Numbered from the stretch's first letter, positions 33,920 through 45,705 are shown. The stretch: 64,000 nucleotides of DNA from Isoperla grammatica (GCA_945910005.1 CAMDTW010000492.1:62001-126000); one strand, 5' to 3'. Translations and numbers: made by a program. The notes: generated by a model from the letters alone, not told the origin.

Positions 33920-35092
33920 TTATTGTCCAACGAGCTGACATGCCGGCCGGCGGTACAACACCTGGGGAGCGGGCTGCGCTAGATGCAGCGTGCAGCTTTC
34001 CGGCTCATCGGCAGTCATCGCCAGGTTGTCCAACCCGACCTGTGACGTAGCCGCTCGCTCATCTGCCGGAGCGACTGGATCAGCTGTCGTCACTGCGACA
34101 TGCACAGCTGGGGGCTTGACCTTCGCCGACCTTTTCAACCGCAGTAGGTACCACAGAACTCCTAGTACACAGAGAACAGTAATTAGTCCTACACTTCCAT
34201 AAATAGCTGAGTGTTTAACTTGGTTGCTGTATCTAGTGTCTTTTATTTTGTTTATTTGCTTAGGGAGCTCATTAATTTTTAGACTTCGTTCACCATCATT
34301 GCTAATTATTGCCTTCTCTAATGTGAAATCTTTGAAATCTTCATGCTGACTAAAATTTTCACTTGTTAGATGCTCATATTCAAGATCTAATATTGTTGGA
34401 ATTTCAGGAGAAATAATTGGATTTGCATCTATTGTGGCATAGGATTTCCCGTTACTATAGGCCTATGGCAATAATTTAAAATCTGTAGAATAATAATAGC
34501 AATGAGATGACATTGGTAACACTCCTGTTCCAGTGATAACCTGGGTCTGGGCCGAGCTGTTAGCCGGGCCCCGACACCGCTGTACCAGCTTGGTGGTCCG
34601 GTCCACACTGTAGATCCAGGACGTCTTGTCCGGCGTCCGGAACCATCGTGGCTTGAAACCGTCGGGCAGCAGTCTCCGGTCGCACGTTCTCCGAGCGACG
34701 TCTTCCTGCCCTAGGAACAAGGCGACCTCGCATCCTTCTGCTCGATATGTATATATTGCTAAATCAGCTGGACAGATAGAATATGTGGTACCTTGTTGAC
34801 ATTTCTGAAACTCAGACACGGTCATTAATAAATAGGCCTGCCTGTCATGCGATATGGCTAGATAGTTTTTTGTGTTTACTATTGCCACTCCATAACCTAA
34901 TTTTGGATCTAGGTATGGCAGTGACATAACCTGAAATAGCTCAAATGTTCGATCTGAGGCTTTCAATGGTAATTTAATAAACAGCCGTACAACTGTTGAC
35001 GTAGCTATGGCTCTGACGTTCGCAACATCGTAATATGCATACACCTGGTCCATATCCACACCAGTTAATAAGACATGCATGCACGTCTTCAT
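33920..35092 (-). pseudogene. env: Envelope-like glycoprotein gene of Gypsy B, one in-frame stop
   Basis: The minus-strand frame 35092-34466 encodes a Cys-rich ectodomain-like stretch with motifs recurrent in invertebrate Gypsy envelope proteins (LPLKASDRTFEL, YSICPADLAIY, CEVALFLGQ). After a TAG at 34465-34463 the same frame stays open and encodes a long polar stalk, a hydrophobic membrane segment (about 34218-34155) followed by basic residues, and a ~70-residue cytoplasmic tail ending at 33920. Such proteins mediate membrane fusion. An N-terminal signal peptide is not visible; a leader may come by splicing. Confidence 0.65.
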
Positions 35093-35410
35093 GACAGCAA
35101 TCTACGATTCAGTTGTTGACTCTCGCATGTTGTTAACACTGCTAGATACCCGCCTGCAGCATACGTATCTATTTGAGTCCAAGATTGTGATTACATATCT
35201 CTCTCTCCCTCTTTTTTTTTTTTACTTTTTCTCGTGTACCTTCGGGCTAGAGGATGAGGACTGCAATCTTGCTCTGGACCGCAAATTGTATCTGGCTGCG
35301 AGTGTTTCTGTAGTTACGAGCGGCGTGGATTGTGCGAGTGTTGTTCCGGTATCATCATTTTCTGACTGGAATACCTCGTCGTCCACGTCAGCTTGTTCTA
35401 TTTGAGAATC

Positions 35411-36088
35411 TTAATGCTCGGAGTTAGAGTTTGCCTCTTTCTCGATAGATTGTCTTTGTGCGTCTTCTACTACAGCGCTAGTTTGACCTCTGCCCAGCAG
35501 TTGCGGACTTGAACAACCTTCCGCGGCTGAAGTTTCACTATCAGTAGAGTCTTTATCGAGACCCAACTGTTCATTGTTCGGGTCCTCGTTATCGTTGTCG
35601 TCTGCGTCGGTTTCTGTTGTTTCACTCTCTAGAGATTCGTCTCCCGCTACAACAGAACCTTCGTCAGATGACTCGCAAGCTGACTCTACCGGAGACGGTG
35701 ATGTGGATCGATGAATTTCAACCGGAACATGCCTATGCGGTGGCATTGTGTCTGCCTCATCCTCGGATTGGTCGGACAATGGACTTATGACCTCAATGTC
35801 TGTTCTCGATCGACCGCGTGTACGTTGCATCGTAGGCATTTCCTCAACATCATCTGCCGTCTGTTGCATATGCTGGTGGTTGCCTTTCCTAGGACATCGC
35901 TGTTGTCTATTTGATGAGGTCGAACTATCACTATCTATCGGACTATCGGGGTTTTGGACTTTTACTTTCTTAGGTCTCCCTCGTGGTCTTTTGGTTACTA
36001 TTGGTTTGGCTTGATCTATTGGCAGTTTCACATTCTGAGCTTCTGCTAATTTAGGTCGGCCCCTAGGTTTCTTGGGTTCAACCAAAGA
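35411..36088 (-). CDS. Acidic AT-hook ORF of Gypsy B
   Basis: A 226-codon frame opens after a stop at 36089-36091 with no ATG near its start, so it may be reached by splicing. Near the N-terminus are two AT-hook-like blocks (KKPRGRPK and KRPRGRPKK) that would bind the minor groove of AT-rich DNA. The rest is Ser/Asp/Glu-rich and probably disordered (ETDADDNDNEDPN). It lies between pol and env on the same strand. Function in the element is unknown; chromatin tethering is a guess. Confidence 0.5.
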   Translation of the reverse strand, partial: SLVEPKKPRGRPKLAEAQNVKLPIDQAKPIVTKRPRGRPKKVKVQNPDSPIDSDSSTSSNRQQRCPRKGNHQHMQQTADDVEEMPTMQRTRGRSRTDIEVISPLSDQSEDEADTMPPHRHVPVEIHRSTSPSPVESACESSDEGSVVAGDESLESETTETDADDNDNEDPNNEQLGLDKDSTDSETSAAEGCSSPQLLGRGQTSAVVEDAQRQSIEKEANSNSEH

Positions 36089-36091
36089 TTA

Positions 36092-39000
36092 TAGAGGGTT
36101 GTATAGATATTTATTCCCTGTGTTAAATTTTCTGCGCTTGAGGTTTCCCTCCCCGCTTCCCCTGGCCCACAAGCCATTTGTAGTTCGGCTTCAGAACACC
36201 GGGAGCGCTAGCCAGATTTTCTTCTTCGCGAGGTAACTTCCCTCCCGTCTCGCCAAGCGGTATCCAGGTTTCCGGTATCTCACTCACGCTCACTGCTGCG
36301 ATCGTTCCTTCTCTTTCCTTGTTGGTACGATTGCGTTGCAACACTGTACACAGCACTGACCATACTCAATCTTGTAGCCGAATCCGATATGCGAGCAATC
36401 TTTGATGCGAGTATGTGGAAGACCTTTGTCTTCATTCTGACTTGGATTGCGTACAGTTCTAATCACCTACGAAGTAGGTATAGGTTATCTTGGGTTCTAA
36501 TGGCATGATGGCACTGCCGAGAGGAAACGCATGCAGTTTTAAAAATTGCGTTAATAATAGTAATAACTGTGTAGGACTGGTACCACCTGTACGATTCTTT
36601 TCATTTCCGACAAGAGACAAAGACAGGCAGGTTTAGAGAAAAATAAACAAAATTCGGAAAACTTTACCTATACTGATCATTACAGTTCACTTCATACAAA
36701 CATAATATGCGTGGGGGGGGGGGGATTGCCCCCCCCCCCCCCTTGGATTGCAGGAACTTTACAATTTAACTTTATTTCCATACGATACACGCTATAGGGT
36801 GCCATTTCATAAAAGTATTTAAATAAAAACTTAAATAAAACAATTTAATTCTATAGTCAATCCGTCCCTTCACGAGAAGCTAATTTCAACGCAATCTGAT
36901 AAGTATTATTATTTTTTTATATTAATCTAAGCACCACATAAGCCTATTGACTGTAAATAAGTCTATGTGACCTGTAAAAACCCCCCCAAAAAAACATACA
37001 CAATTTAACAGCTTTCGGCAGCTAGACCCACTATTTTATAAAATCCCCCCCCTTCCTCCGCCCTCGGTTGATGAATTCATGAATACGCCACTGCAGTTGG
37101 ATCAAGCCCTTACAGTACGTGTTGCAATTGATGTCTTTATGTTACATTGTACTTTCATATTTGTTATTGTAATATAATGTAGAAATGTAATGTGTGTACA
37201 ACACTGTAGCACAATTACTTTTTTTTTTTTTTGGAGTATGTCCTATTCAGTTATTATAAAACTGATCTACAAAGGAGGGCAATGTTGTAATTTTATATTA
37301 CATATTTTATTATTTAAAAAAAAAAATTAATGATATGGAGAGTTACCATCCCAATAGTATTTTAAACCAAGATAAAATACTAAACATCCAGTCAACTAAA
37401 GTTCCAGTTAACTAAACATGCAGTTAGGGAGAAAGTTTAAATAACTGTTTCCATCTAGGTTGTAGGGGTGGAAGCTCCCAAATTTGTCCGCAATGCGGTT
37501 TTTTGGATTTGTCAACACTTTTTAACCGATTTCGGGATGTTCAATTAGGTCCACGCGTACTTTGTCAAAACAGGGTTCCATTTTGATTCTCATTTAAATA
37601 AAGTTAGAAAACACGGTGACATGGAAATCATCAAAACGTAGGAACAATATCTCGTGAGGTGCAAAAAATGGTAAATGGCCCCATGATTAACTAGTCACAA
37701 ATATATAAGTTCTCATTAAATTGTAATATAATTTGAACAAAAGCAAACCATAAAAAATAGTAATTACAACCCTGTAAGAACAATATCGTATGAGATTTAA
37801 ATGGTAACTACTAACTAGTCACAAGAAGTAAAACACACATTTAAATATTATATATGCTACAATCCAAAAAAATAGTAGGTCTAATAATACAAACGAACGT
37901 AGGAAGTAGAAAGAATAATGTTTGAGATATGGCCCGTCTGGCCGCGATTGACCAAAGAAACAAAAAGTAAAATGCATATTAAAATCCTATACATGAAATA
38001 AAAAAACAAAAACGTAAGAGAATGTAAAAAATAAAAAAAAAAAAAAAAAAAATAGGAAGCTAGTCAGCGAGCACTTGACGTCTGGTGCAGAGGCCGGGGG
38101 CTGGCGTGGTTATATTGTATCAGTCTATCTACAAATAACAATACTTATCGGAACGCGTTGAAATTGACATATTCGTGAAGGGCTGGTTTGACTATATAAT
38201 TTCAATTTCAATTATTTGTTATTTATAATACAATGCAATACAATACAATACAATATATCCTTACATACTTTATAGCGCGTGTCGTATAGATAGCCGATAT
38301 ATACATGTTATAGATAGATATTATAGATACATAAATGTTAAAATTCCTGACATCCAGGATGGGCAAGTGCCCCATTTTCCCCCCGCCCCCCATCGCGCAA
38401 CGAGAATTTCGTCTCGATCTTAGCACGCATAAGTGTGAGTTTTGTATTATCAAAGTCTTGTCTGTACATAGGACCTAAAATATGCACACGTATAGGGCCA
38501 TCATTCACAATAATAGCTGCAATGGCGAGTTTTTAATTGCAATTCGAATTGTCTTCACAATCATAAGCACTCAGTCAGTTGTATCTAGAAAACCACGGGC
38601 CCCCGGCCAATATAACCTGGTGGGCCCCTATCATAGACTCGTAAACGTGATATTATATTTTGTCCGGGATTATTTTCTGTTCCTGATCATTATTTAAAGG
38701 CGTATAAAGTCAGCAATTGTTGTAACTATTGTCACTAATTGTTGCGTTAGTCTGCTAGCTATAGTCGCCTCCAAAAATTGGGATTTTAACTTCAGACTTG
38801 TTTCTTACCTGAAAAGCAACAATAATGAAAACTGGGATCTGGGACTTAATTTTAGATTTGTACGGCCATTGATTAAGAACTTCCAATTCCGAACTTAAGC
38901 GATAGGAAACGAATTGATTAGGTGGTAGTAATATACTTCTTCTGACCATTATTCAATCGAAAGTGTTCTCATCCCATGCATTATTTTCAATTTTGAAAAT

Positions 39001-40635
39001 GAGCGTTCTGAACTTGCAACACTAACTGGTAGTGTTATATTACGAACTTATCATCAATGCCGTTTACAGAACAAACATAAGGAAAGTGGAATATTATGCA
39101 GTATTTTGAAAATATACTTTTATAGACGCAAGATTTACAATCTCGTTTCTTGAACACGACCGAATTGAGACAATTTTTCGTAGGAATTTTGTACGAGTTT
39201 ATTGAAGCTTATAAACAGTGATTGGTTTACAACTCAGGGCAGTCTAAACCGGGCCCCTCAAGACCACGGGCCCCCGGGCTGCCCGGGCTATTCCTACGCC
39301 ACTGCACTCAGTATATTCAAAGTTGTTCTGAATCGGCCTTGTTGATTTTGGCATCTGTCCGCGGGTGATCGCACTGTCCAGTCACTGATTAATGTGTTTC
39401 ATATATGAAATATAGATCTTTGGTTGGTTATCGCTCACTCGACGATGTTGTTCGGAGCCTAAAGGGTTGGTTTAGTCACTTTAGTGTTAAAGTCCCCCAC
39501 TGAAAATCAGTCTTGTTTCTGAGTGGTAGACTCATATAAATACGAATTTATTTTCTAATTTAAAAACTATAAATATGTTCCATTAAGAAGTAGGAACACA
39601 CGAATGTGCAAGCCAAACTATCTATTTTTGTGTTTTGGTTCGCTTGCGTATAATGTTACGTAATAATTTATCTTGGCAATTCTAACTTGGTAAGTCCTTT
39701 TCCAACGCACAAAACATGTAACTATCGAGTCATACCGACAGATACTGCTCTATGAAGGAAATCGCCCGCCGTAATCTTGAATACAGTACTTGCACATATT
39801 TATACTAAAAGGAAACAAATTACATCCATGTTGCTTTCTGTTAATCATATCAAACTTGCTCGTCATATTTTGATAACCACAAGTACTCGAATATAGGATT
39901 TTATAAATTCGATAATATAAAACCTCAAAGCTGGTACCCATTTGACAACCACCGATTGAATCGGCTCTACATTGGTAAACGAGACTTACTTCCCGCCGCT
40001 GGCAATCCTTACTGAGGTTTCCCTCAGTCATAAGACGAATGTTAGGATTGAGTCCTCCTAATAGCCCCCGGCCTTCCCCTTCTCACCTACACCACTAATC
40101 TAATGGATCAAGAGTGCAATATTAGCCTTCCGTCCGTCCTGGTATTGGACATCGGAATGAGTAATAAATAACTTAGACATTATTGGTAATACATAAAAAG
40201 CCCTACTAGATAACAATCATACTATCGTACTAATATAGTTAACACAAGGATTGTCTCTAGACGCGACAACGTATCGATAAAAGTAATTCGTAATAAAACG
40301 TCCGAGCCAGCCAGCCAACAGATCCGTGGAGAAATAACATGAATGGGACGAATTGGTGGCAACACTGTCTGGCGGTGAAGGCTTGGCCGAGGCTTGGAGG
40401 TAGGGGAGACTCAGATAACACGACACTCGCGACTACCGTGAGAGAAAGATAGGAAATGGCAGAAGCAGCATGAGTGAGTGAGACATATGAAACATGGGTA
40501 TTGCTACTTTTGATAGGGGCGAGGGGCAATCTGCAACCAAAAATGTGACTCCAGCGCTGCCGGTAATGTGAAGCAGAACTACGACTAGCTTGTAGGCGAG
40601 GGGAAGCGGAGAGTAAAATCACAGGCGCAGATAAT
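36092..40635. other. 4.5-kb spacer between pol and the AT-hook ORF
   Basis: No recognisable long frame. It has G and C runs (36714-36742), a poly-A tract (about 38034-38052), an ATACA-rich stretch (38228-38253) and part of a SINE (39305-39560). Words like accacgggcccccgg recur at about 38591 and 39271. Short frames at 36123-36356 and 40257-40664 (minus) are unrecognised. Nested decayed repeats probably inflate the element here. Confidence 0.4.
39305..39560 (+). repeat. Headless SINE, 3' part (same family as 52095-52530)
   Basis: Shares with the minus-strand copy near 52110-52360 the blocks caaagttgttctgaatcggc, ttggttatcgctcactcg and aaagtcccccactg. It lacks the tRNA-like head. Confidence 0.8.
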
Positions 40636-43600
40636 TTAACACGGGCAATAACTATTTGGTTCAACCGTCATTTTGCAAGGTTTTATGCGATTAGAATGGA
40701 TAATAGTTTCCTTGTTTTTGTTAAGCTGTAACTTATAATTTTCGTTACCAATTTTTTCCAAAATTTTGTATGGTCCAGTCCACGGGCTAGCAAGTTTCTT
40801 ACTTAGTCCTGGTTTCATTGCTGCGTTATGCAAGTAGACGTATTCACCCACATTGTATGATTGTGGTTTCGCCTTTTGGTCGTAATATCGTTTTTGTGAA
40901 TCACGAGCCTTGCGATTATTTTGTTTGACTAATTTATAAGCTTCGTTAAGTTTGTCGGCAAGTTGTTGTTGTTGTTCCGATTCATCCCCTATTAGGTTTG
41001 GTTCTAGGTTGTCATTAAACGGTAGACTCATCTCTCGGCCATGCAACAAGTAATATGGAGAGTAACCAGTTACGTCATTCGGTGTACTTCTGTAAGCCAT
41101 CGTGGCATAAGGTACGAACCGGTCCCATGTTTTGTGGTCTTTGTCCACATACTGTGCAATCATGTTAACGAGCGTCTGGTGTAGTCGCTCGACCATACCG
41201 TTTGACATTGGATTATACGGACTTGTTTGTAATTTCTTTATTTTCAACAATCGACAGGTCTCCTGCATCAATGCCGAAACAAAATTTCGACCTTGGTCAG
41301 TTAACAACTTCTTAGGTGTACCGTGTCGTGTTATGATTTTCTCGACAAACTCTCGGGCTACTGTTTCAGCTGTTTGATCTTTAATAGGAATTGCTTCGCA
41401 GTACCGAGTGAAATAGTCAATGAACGTCAGCAAATATTTATTTCCATTGGTAGTAGTAGGAAGTGGACCAACTATATCCATGCTTACCAATTCAAATGGA
41501 TTGGAAGTTTCCTCGTGTGTGCCCAGTGGTATTACCTTACGCTTACCTGGTTTACGTTTTGCACACGAGTCGCATTCGAGTACATATTTTTCAATGTCTC
41601 GTCTCAGAGTTTTCCAATAGTATCGCGCCTGAACTAGGTCAATCGTGCGTTTCACACCTTGATGTCCACTAAACACTGTATCGTGATGGTTCTGAATTAT
41701 GCGTTGTATCAGATTAGCGGGTACGACTATACGCCAGATGTCGCCATTTACATGATACAGCAGACCGTCTTCGTCGAGCTGAAATTGTTCTTCGTATTCA
41801 GGCTCTTCCAGGTTTTGGATGATGTTATAGCAATTTTCATCATTTTGCTGTTCCTGTAAGAATAGGTCGCTGCTCATCAGAGGTAGATAGGTTGTTTTTC
41901 CTCTGGTTGCGAGTACGTTCACTTGACGACTCAGCGCATCGGCATTTGTATTACTTTTGCCCGGTTTGTGAATTATTTCGAATTCAAACTCAGACAGTCG
42001 TACCATCCACCGTGTTAATCGAGACGATTTAGGCTCTTTTAACTTCAACATCCACCTCAGTGGTGCATGATCAGTGAATAGTGTAAATGGGCGGCCAAAT
42101 AGATAGCATCGGAAGTACTTTGTTGCCCATACTACCGCGAGTAGTTCGCGATCAGTGGTACTATAATTTCGTTCAGCTTTGTTGAGCTGTCGCGATGCGT
42201 ATGCTATTGGTTTCTCCACGCCATAGATTTTTTGTGATAGGACTGCTCCTACGGCAAGTCCACTAGCATCGGTTGCCAGAATAAACGGCTCTGTAAAGAC
42301 TGGATATTTCAAAATAAATTCTCCACAGAGTTGCGCTTTTAAATTTTCGAACGCTTGTTGATGCTGGTTCGTCCAAACAAATGGAACGTCCTGCTTCGTC
42401 AACTGCGTTAGAGGGTGTGCCTTATCAGCGTAATTTTCAATAAATTTTCTATAGTAACCCGACAATCCTAGGAATGCTCGTACATCTTTGACATTCTGTG
42501 GTCTCTTGTAGTCCTTTATGGCTGTCGTAAGCCGCGGGTCAGGTTTTACACCGTCGCGAGTGACTACATGACCGAGGTAATTTACTTCAGATTGAGCAAA
42601 TGTACATTTGTCTGGCTGGATTTTTAGGTTAGCTTCTTTGAGCCTTTCAAACACCTTACGCAGACTTTCAACGTGGTCATCGATTGTACGGCTATATAGA
42701 ATGATATCGTCCAGATATATCATGCATTCTATATTAGTTAGGCCTGCGAGCACACAATCCATCAATCTCTGGAAGGTAGCTGGGGCTCCACACAGTCCAA
42801 ACGCCATCCGGTTGTAGTGATAATGACCGGTAGGGGTGGAAAACCCAGTTTTTTCTCTGTCCTTCTCATCGATTTGGCATTGGTAATATCCGCTTCGCAG
42901 GTCCAACGTTGTAAAATATTTACAATTCCCTAAGTTGTCTAGAGTTTCGGTTATGTTTGGTAGGGGGTAAGCATCCCCTTTACTGACCTGATTTAACCCT
43001 CTAAAGTCAGTGACCAATCTGTACTTGGGTTCAGCTCCTTCTGCAACCTTTTTAGGTACCAAAATAATGGGTGCGGACCAGGGAGAGTTTGATGGTTCAA
43101 TTATACCCTTTCGGAGCATATCATCTATATGCTCGTCAACCACACCCTTCAAGGCATGCGGTATCCGGTATGGATGCTTGCGCACTGGCTTTGCATCTCC
43201 TGTGTCAATTGTATGTTTAACCATACTTGTACACCCGAGCGTATCCTCTGACTCGGAGAACAACTCAACGTATTGATCAAGTACGCTGTTTACCTTAGCC
43301 CTACTTTGAGGCTCTAAGTGTGCTAGTTTGCTCTCCATAAGTGCCTTTACTTTAGCCTTATCTTGCTGTGCATTATCTGTTTCCATTGCTCGCCTTTTGA
43401 CATTAGGCAGCACTGCACGGATATCTCGCTGGGTTTCGGACACGTTTGAATCCATTCTTTCTGCCTCTCCCAACAAAGTGTTTTTCACTAGTTGGATCGG
43501 ATCCATCCCAACATTCATGAGTTTGAGGGGAACTAGATTGCCGTTCGTGCTAGCCGCAACTCTGGCCACTAACACACCGTGTAGTTGCACCGCTTGGGGT

Positions 43601-44403
43601 TCGACAACTACGTCGGTAGGAATACTAGGACCTCCTCGATCTAGTCTCCCATATACAATGACTTCACTACGGCTAGGCAACATGGTGGTTTCCTGCGCAT
43701 AAACTTTCCAACCTTTAGTTGTAGTGTTTGCAGACTTAACTGTGCTGTTTGAACTACCTGCCTGTACTGGATTCTCACTAGGGTTGCATGCACCCTTTGG
43801 AGTTCCTGACAAGGCTCGAGCGGCAGGGGTAGTTAGGCCCTTCCGTCCGAGTGTCGATTCCCGTTCACCTGGATTAACTACTTCCAAACGAACGTTAGTG
43901 GATCTGGTAGAACATGTGTTGCATTTATGCCCGTTAGGACACGTAGCTGCACGTGCTGCTTTCCCAATAAATGGTACTTCACTATGTTTAATGCGTAGGG
44001 TTTGTGAGTCGAAGTTTAATACTCCTTTCTCCCGTGAGAGAAAGTCCACGCCTAGGATGCCATCGAATGGTAGATCTAGATTGGCTACATGAAACTGATG
44101 TTTATAATTTTGATTTTGGATACTGAACGTAACAGATTGTAGCCCAAGGATCTGAATAGTTGTTCCTGTTACGCCCCTAGCCCGTGTATGATCGGTCCTA
44201 AGTGCATCTGTGCTAACGCCTGGTTGTAGGACAGAAATCGTAGCTCCGGTATCGACCAGTAGCTGTCTGACTATTCCTTCTATCTCTACCTCAATGAGAA
44301 CTTCACAGTCTCCATTATCGGGCGTAGCTACACTAGGCACCGTCACCTGTTGGACTAGTTCCGGCTCGTTGATGGGGCCCTCAACGAACCTTGACCTTTT
44401 GGG
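40636..44403 (-). CDS. pol: Gypsy B pol polyprotein, intact
   Basis: 1236 codons from the GTG at 44346 and open further upstream into gag, so it is read as a gag-pol frameshift product. Order: retropepsin (LLVDTGATISVL), RT with KYRLVTDFRGLNQ, FTTLDLRSGYYQ and the catalytic IYLDDIIL near residue 543, RNase H (LATDASGLAVGAVLSQ; TDRELLAVVWATKYF), integrase zinc domain (H-H-C-C, CDSCAKR), and the DDE core (SMDIVGPL; LLTDQGRNF; NGMVERLHQ, second D and E 35 residues apart). It ends with a GPY/F module (SPWTGPYKILEKIG) and has no chromodomain. No stop or frameshift, so it may be functional. Confidence 0.95.
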   Translation of the reverse strand, partial: PKRSRFVEGPINEPELVQQVTVPSVATPDNGDCEVLIEVEIEGIVRQLLVDTGATISVLQPGVSTDALRTDHTRARGVTGTTIQILGLQSVTFSIQNQNYKHQFHVANLDLPFDGILGVDFLSREKGVLNFDSQTLRIKHSEVPFIGKAARAATCPNGHKCNTCSTRSTNVRLEVVNPGERESTLGRKGLTTPAARALSGTPKGACNPSENPVQAGSSNSTVKSANTTTKGWKVYAQETTMLPSRSEVIVYGRLDRGGPSIPTDVVVEPQAVQLHGVLVARVAASTNGNLVPLKLMNVGMDPIQLVKNTLLGEAERMDSNVSETQRDIRAVLPNVKRRAMETDNAQQDKAKVKALMESKLAHLEPQSRAKVNSVLDQYVELFSESEDTLGCTSMVKHTIDTGDAKPVRKHPYRIPHALKGVVDEHIDDMLRKGIIEPSNSPWSAPIILVPKKVAEGAEPKYRLVTDFRGLNQVSKGDAYPLPNITETLDNLGNCKYFTTLDLRSGYYQCQIDEKDREKTGFSTPTGHYHYNRMAFGLCGAPATFQRLMDCVLAGLTNIECMIYLDDIILYSRTIDDHVESLRKVFERLKEANLKIQPDKCTFAQSEVNYLGHVVTRDGVKPDPRLTTAIKDYKRPQNVKDVRAFLGLSGYYRKFIENYADKAHPLTQLTKQDVPFVWTNQHQQAFENLKAQLCGEFILKYPVFTEPFILATDASGLAVGAVLSQKIYGVEKPIAYASRQLNKAERNYSTTDRELLAVVWATKYFRCYLFGRPFTLFTDHAPLRWMLKLKEPKSSRLTRWMVRLSEFEFEIIHKPGKSNTNADALSRQVNVLATRGKTTYLPLMSSDLFLQEQQNDENCYNIIQNLEEPEYEEQFQLDEDGLLYHVNGDIWRIVVPANLIQRIIQNHHDTVFSGHQGVKRTIDLVQARYYWKTLRRDIEKYVLECDSCAKRKPGKRKVIPLGTHEETSNPFELVSMDIVGPLPTTTNGNKYLLTFIDYFTRYCEAIPIKDQTAETVAREFVEKIITRHGTPKKLLTDQGRNFVSALMQETCRLLKIKKLQTSPYNPMSNGMVERLHQTLVNMIAQYVDKDHKTWDRFVPYATMAYRSTPNDVTGYSPYYLLHGREMSLPFNDNLEPNLIGDESEQQQQLADKLNEAYKLVKQNNRKARDSQKRYYDQKAKPQSYNVGEYVYLHNAAMKPGLSKKLASPWTGPYKILEKIGNENYKLQLNKNKETIIHSNRIKPCKMTVEPNSYCPC

Positions 44404-45425
44404 TCTTGCGTCGCGGCCTCCGGCGATGGCTTATGCCAGCAGTTTCTGCTCAGATGTCCTGGCTTCCGACAATGAACACAAAATGGAGGTTTCTTTCCCT
44501 TGTGCTTGTTACCGTTTACTTTTGTCGGGGGTTCACCGGACTCTGGGGGACTAGCCTTCGCTTGTTTGGCTTTATTCCCTCTGCAGTCTCGGGAGTAGTG
44601 ACCCTTTTTGTTACACGAGTAACAAGTTACGCTATTAGATTGAGTCGCGTACACTACCTTGGATGATTTTGGTTCTTGTTCCCTCGCAGCCTGGTCGGTC
44701 GAATTAACCGCGACTGCGAGAGTTATCGCTTCCGCTAGTGTGCTTGGCATACGGTATCGTACCTGTAGTCCTACATTGCCCAGGAGACCGTTTGTGTAAG
44801 CGGCTAATAACCTACGCTCAGCTTCCCTGTTAATAATCTGCTGCTCCCGTGCGTCCCCTACTTTCTGAATAGTTGCAAGGCATAACTGCTTGCAACGGTC
44901 AGCAAAGGCTTCGGGCGATTCGCCAGCAGTCTGTTTAGCATTTTGGAGCTGCGTGCAATAAAACTGATCCGGTTGTTTAGACCGAAATCGCTCAATTAAC
45001 GCTGCTCGGAAGTTAGCGTATGAGATCCCAGGAGCCTGAAGCTCTGCATTACTTTCTAGAAAAGTAAGTGCAGGCCCGAGCAATTTGAGACCAATGATTT
45101 TCATCTTATCGGTCTCTGTCCAGGATCCTAGATCAGCTGCCTTATCGATCTGGGAAAGGAAACCCTCGACTGGTAAATCCGAGGCGTCTCCCTTCCAGGG
45201 CTTGATCATATTGCCCACAGTGAGGTCTTTAACCACAGCCAATTCACCCTGGTTTCCATTATGCTCGTGCTGCTGCGCCTGGGTAGGGCGAGCAGCTGCC
45301 TCAGCTTTAACCGTCACTAGCTCAGTTCGAACTTGTTCGTATGCAGTCTGCAACTGCCCAAACTGAGTTCTTATCTGAGTCAGCTCCTGAACGAGTCTCT
45401 CAAACTGTTCTTTTGTAACGGCCAT
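44355..45425 (-). CDS. gag: Gypsy B gag, intact
   Basis: 356 codons from the ATG at 45425. The N-terminus forms a heptad coiled coil (LVQELTQIRTQFGQLQ). The capsid region includes VEGFLSQIDKAADLGSWTE and ERFRSKQPDQF. Two CCHC zinc knuckles follow, CYSCNKKGHYSRDC (about residues 267-280) and CVHCRKPGHLSRNC (about 317-330), which bind element RNA. The frame ends with TAG at 44357-44355, overlapping pol by about 50 bases in the -1 register. Confidence 0.93.
   Translation of the reverse strand: MAVTKEQFERLVQELTQIRTQFGQLQTAYEQVRTELVTVKAEAAARPTQAQQHEHNGNQGELAVVKDLTVGNMIKPWKGDASDLPVEGFLSQIDKAADLGSWTETDKMKIIGLKLLGPALTFLESNAELQAPGISYANFRAALIERFRSKQPDQFYCTQLQNAKQTAGESPEAFADRCKQLCLATIQKVGDAREQQIINREAERRLLAAYTNGLLGNVGLQVRYRMPSTLAEAITLAVAVNSTDQAAREQEPKSSKVVYATQSNSVTCYSCNKKGHYSRDCRGNKAKQAKASPPESGEPPTKVNGNKHKGKKPPFCVHCRKPGHLSRNCWHKPSPEAATQDPKGQGSLRAPSTSRN
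44363..44403 (-). promoter_or_regulatory. -1 ribosomal frameshift signal, Gypsy B gag-pol
   Basis: The minus strand reads C CCA AAA in the gag frame (heptamer CCCAAAA, 44403-44397), then a 6-nt spacer, then a 10-bp stem GGTTCGTTGA (44390-44381) with TCAACGAGCC (44372-44363) around an 8-nt loop, one G-U pair. Slipping -1 enters the pol frame exactly. Confidence 0.85.
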
Positions 45426-45686
45426 TTTGAGTAATTTTTAGATCGTGTGATCAGAAAAATTTAATTTACGAATACTGAGCTAACTTTATTCTTACGGAAA
45501 CCAATGATGTTCGGCAAGGTACACTCAACTGTGTTAAGCACACTGCATGCGTAGTAATAATGTGCAATAACTTACCCAATGATGTCTTCTTGTGATACAC
45601 TACCCAACCTCTCACACCAATATCAATCAGCAATCAAAACTCCAGTGGGTTCTTTTTCCAAAGTGTTAGTAAGGAAAAAAGATTAT

Positions 45687-45702
45687 CCCGTAGCTGCCAC
45701 CA
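45687..45702 (-). promoter_or_regulatory. Primer-binding site of Gypsy B
   Basis: On the minus strand TGGTGGCAGCTACGGG starts three bases after the 5' LTR end. TGG pairs with the CCA end of a tRNA. Confidence 0.65.
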
Positions 45703-45705
45703 ATT

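Noticed and set aside
41132..44666. Plus-strand frames across Gypsy B gag-pol
   Set aside because: They are antisense shadows of intact minus-strand gag and pol.
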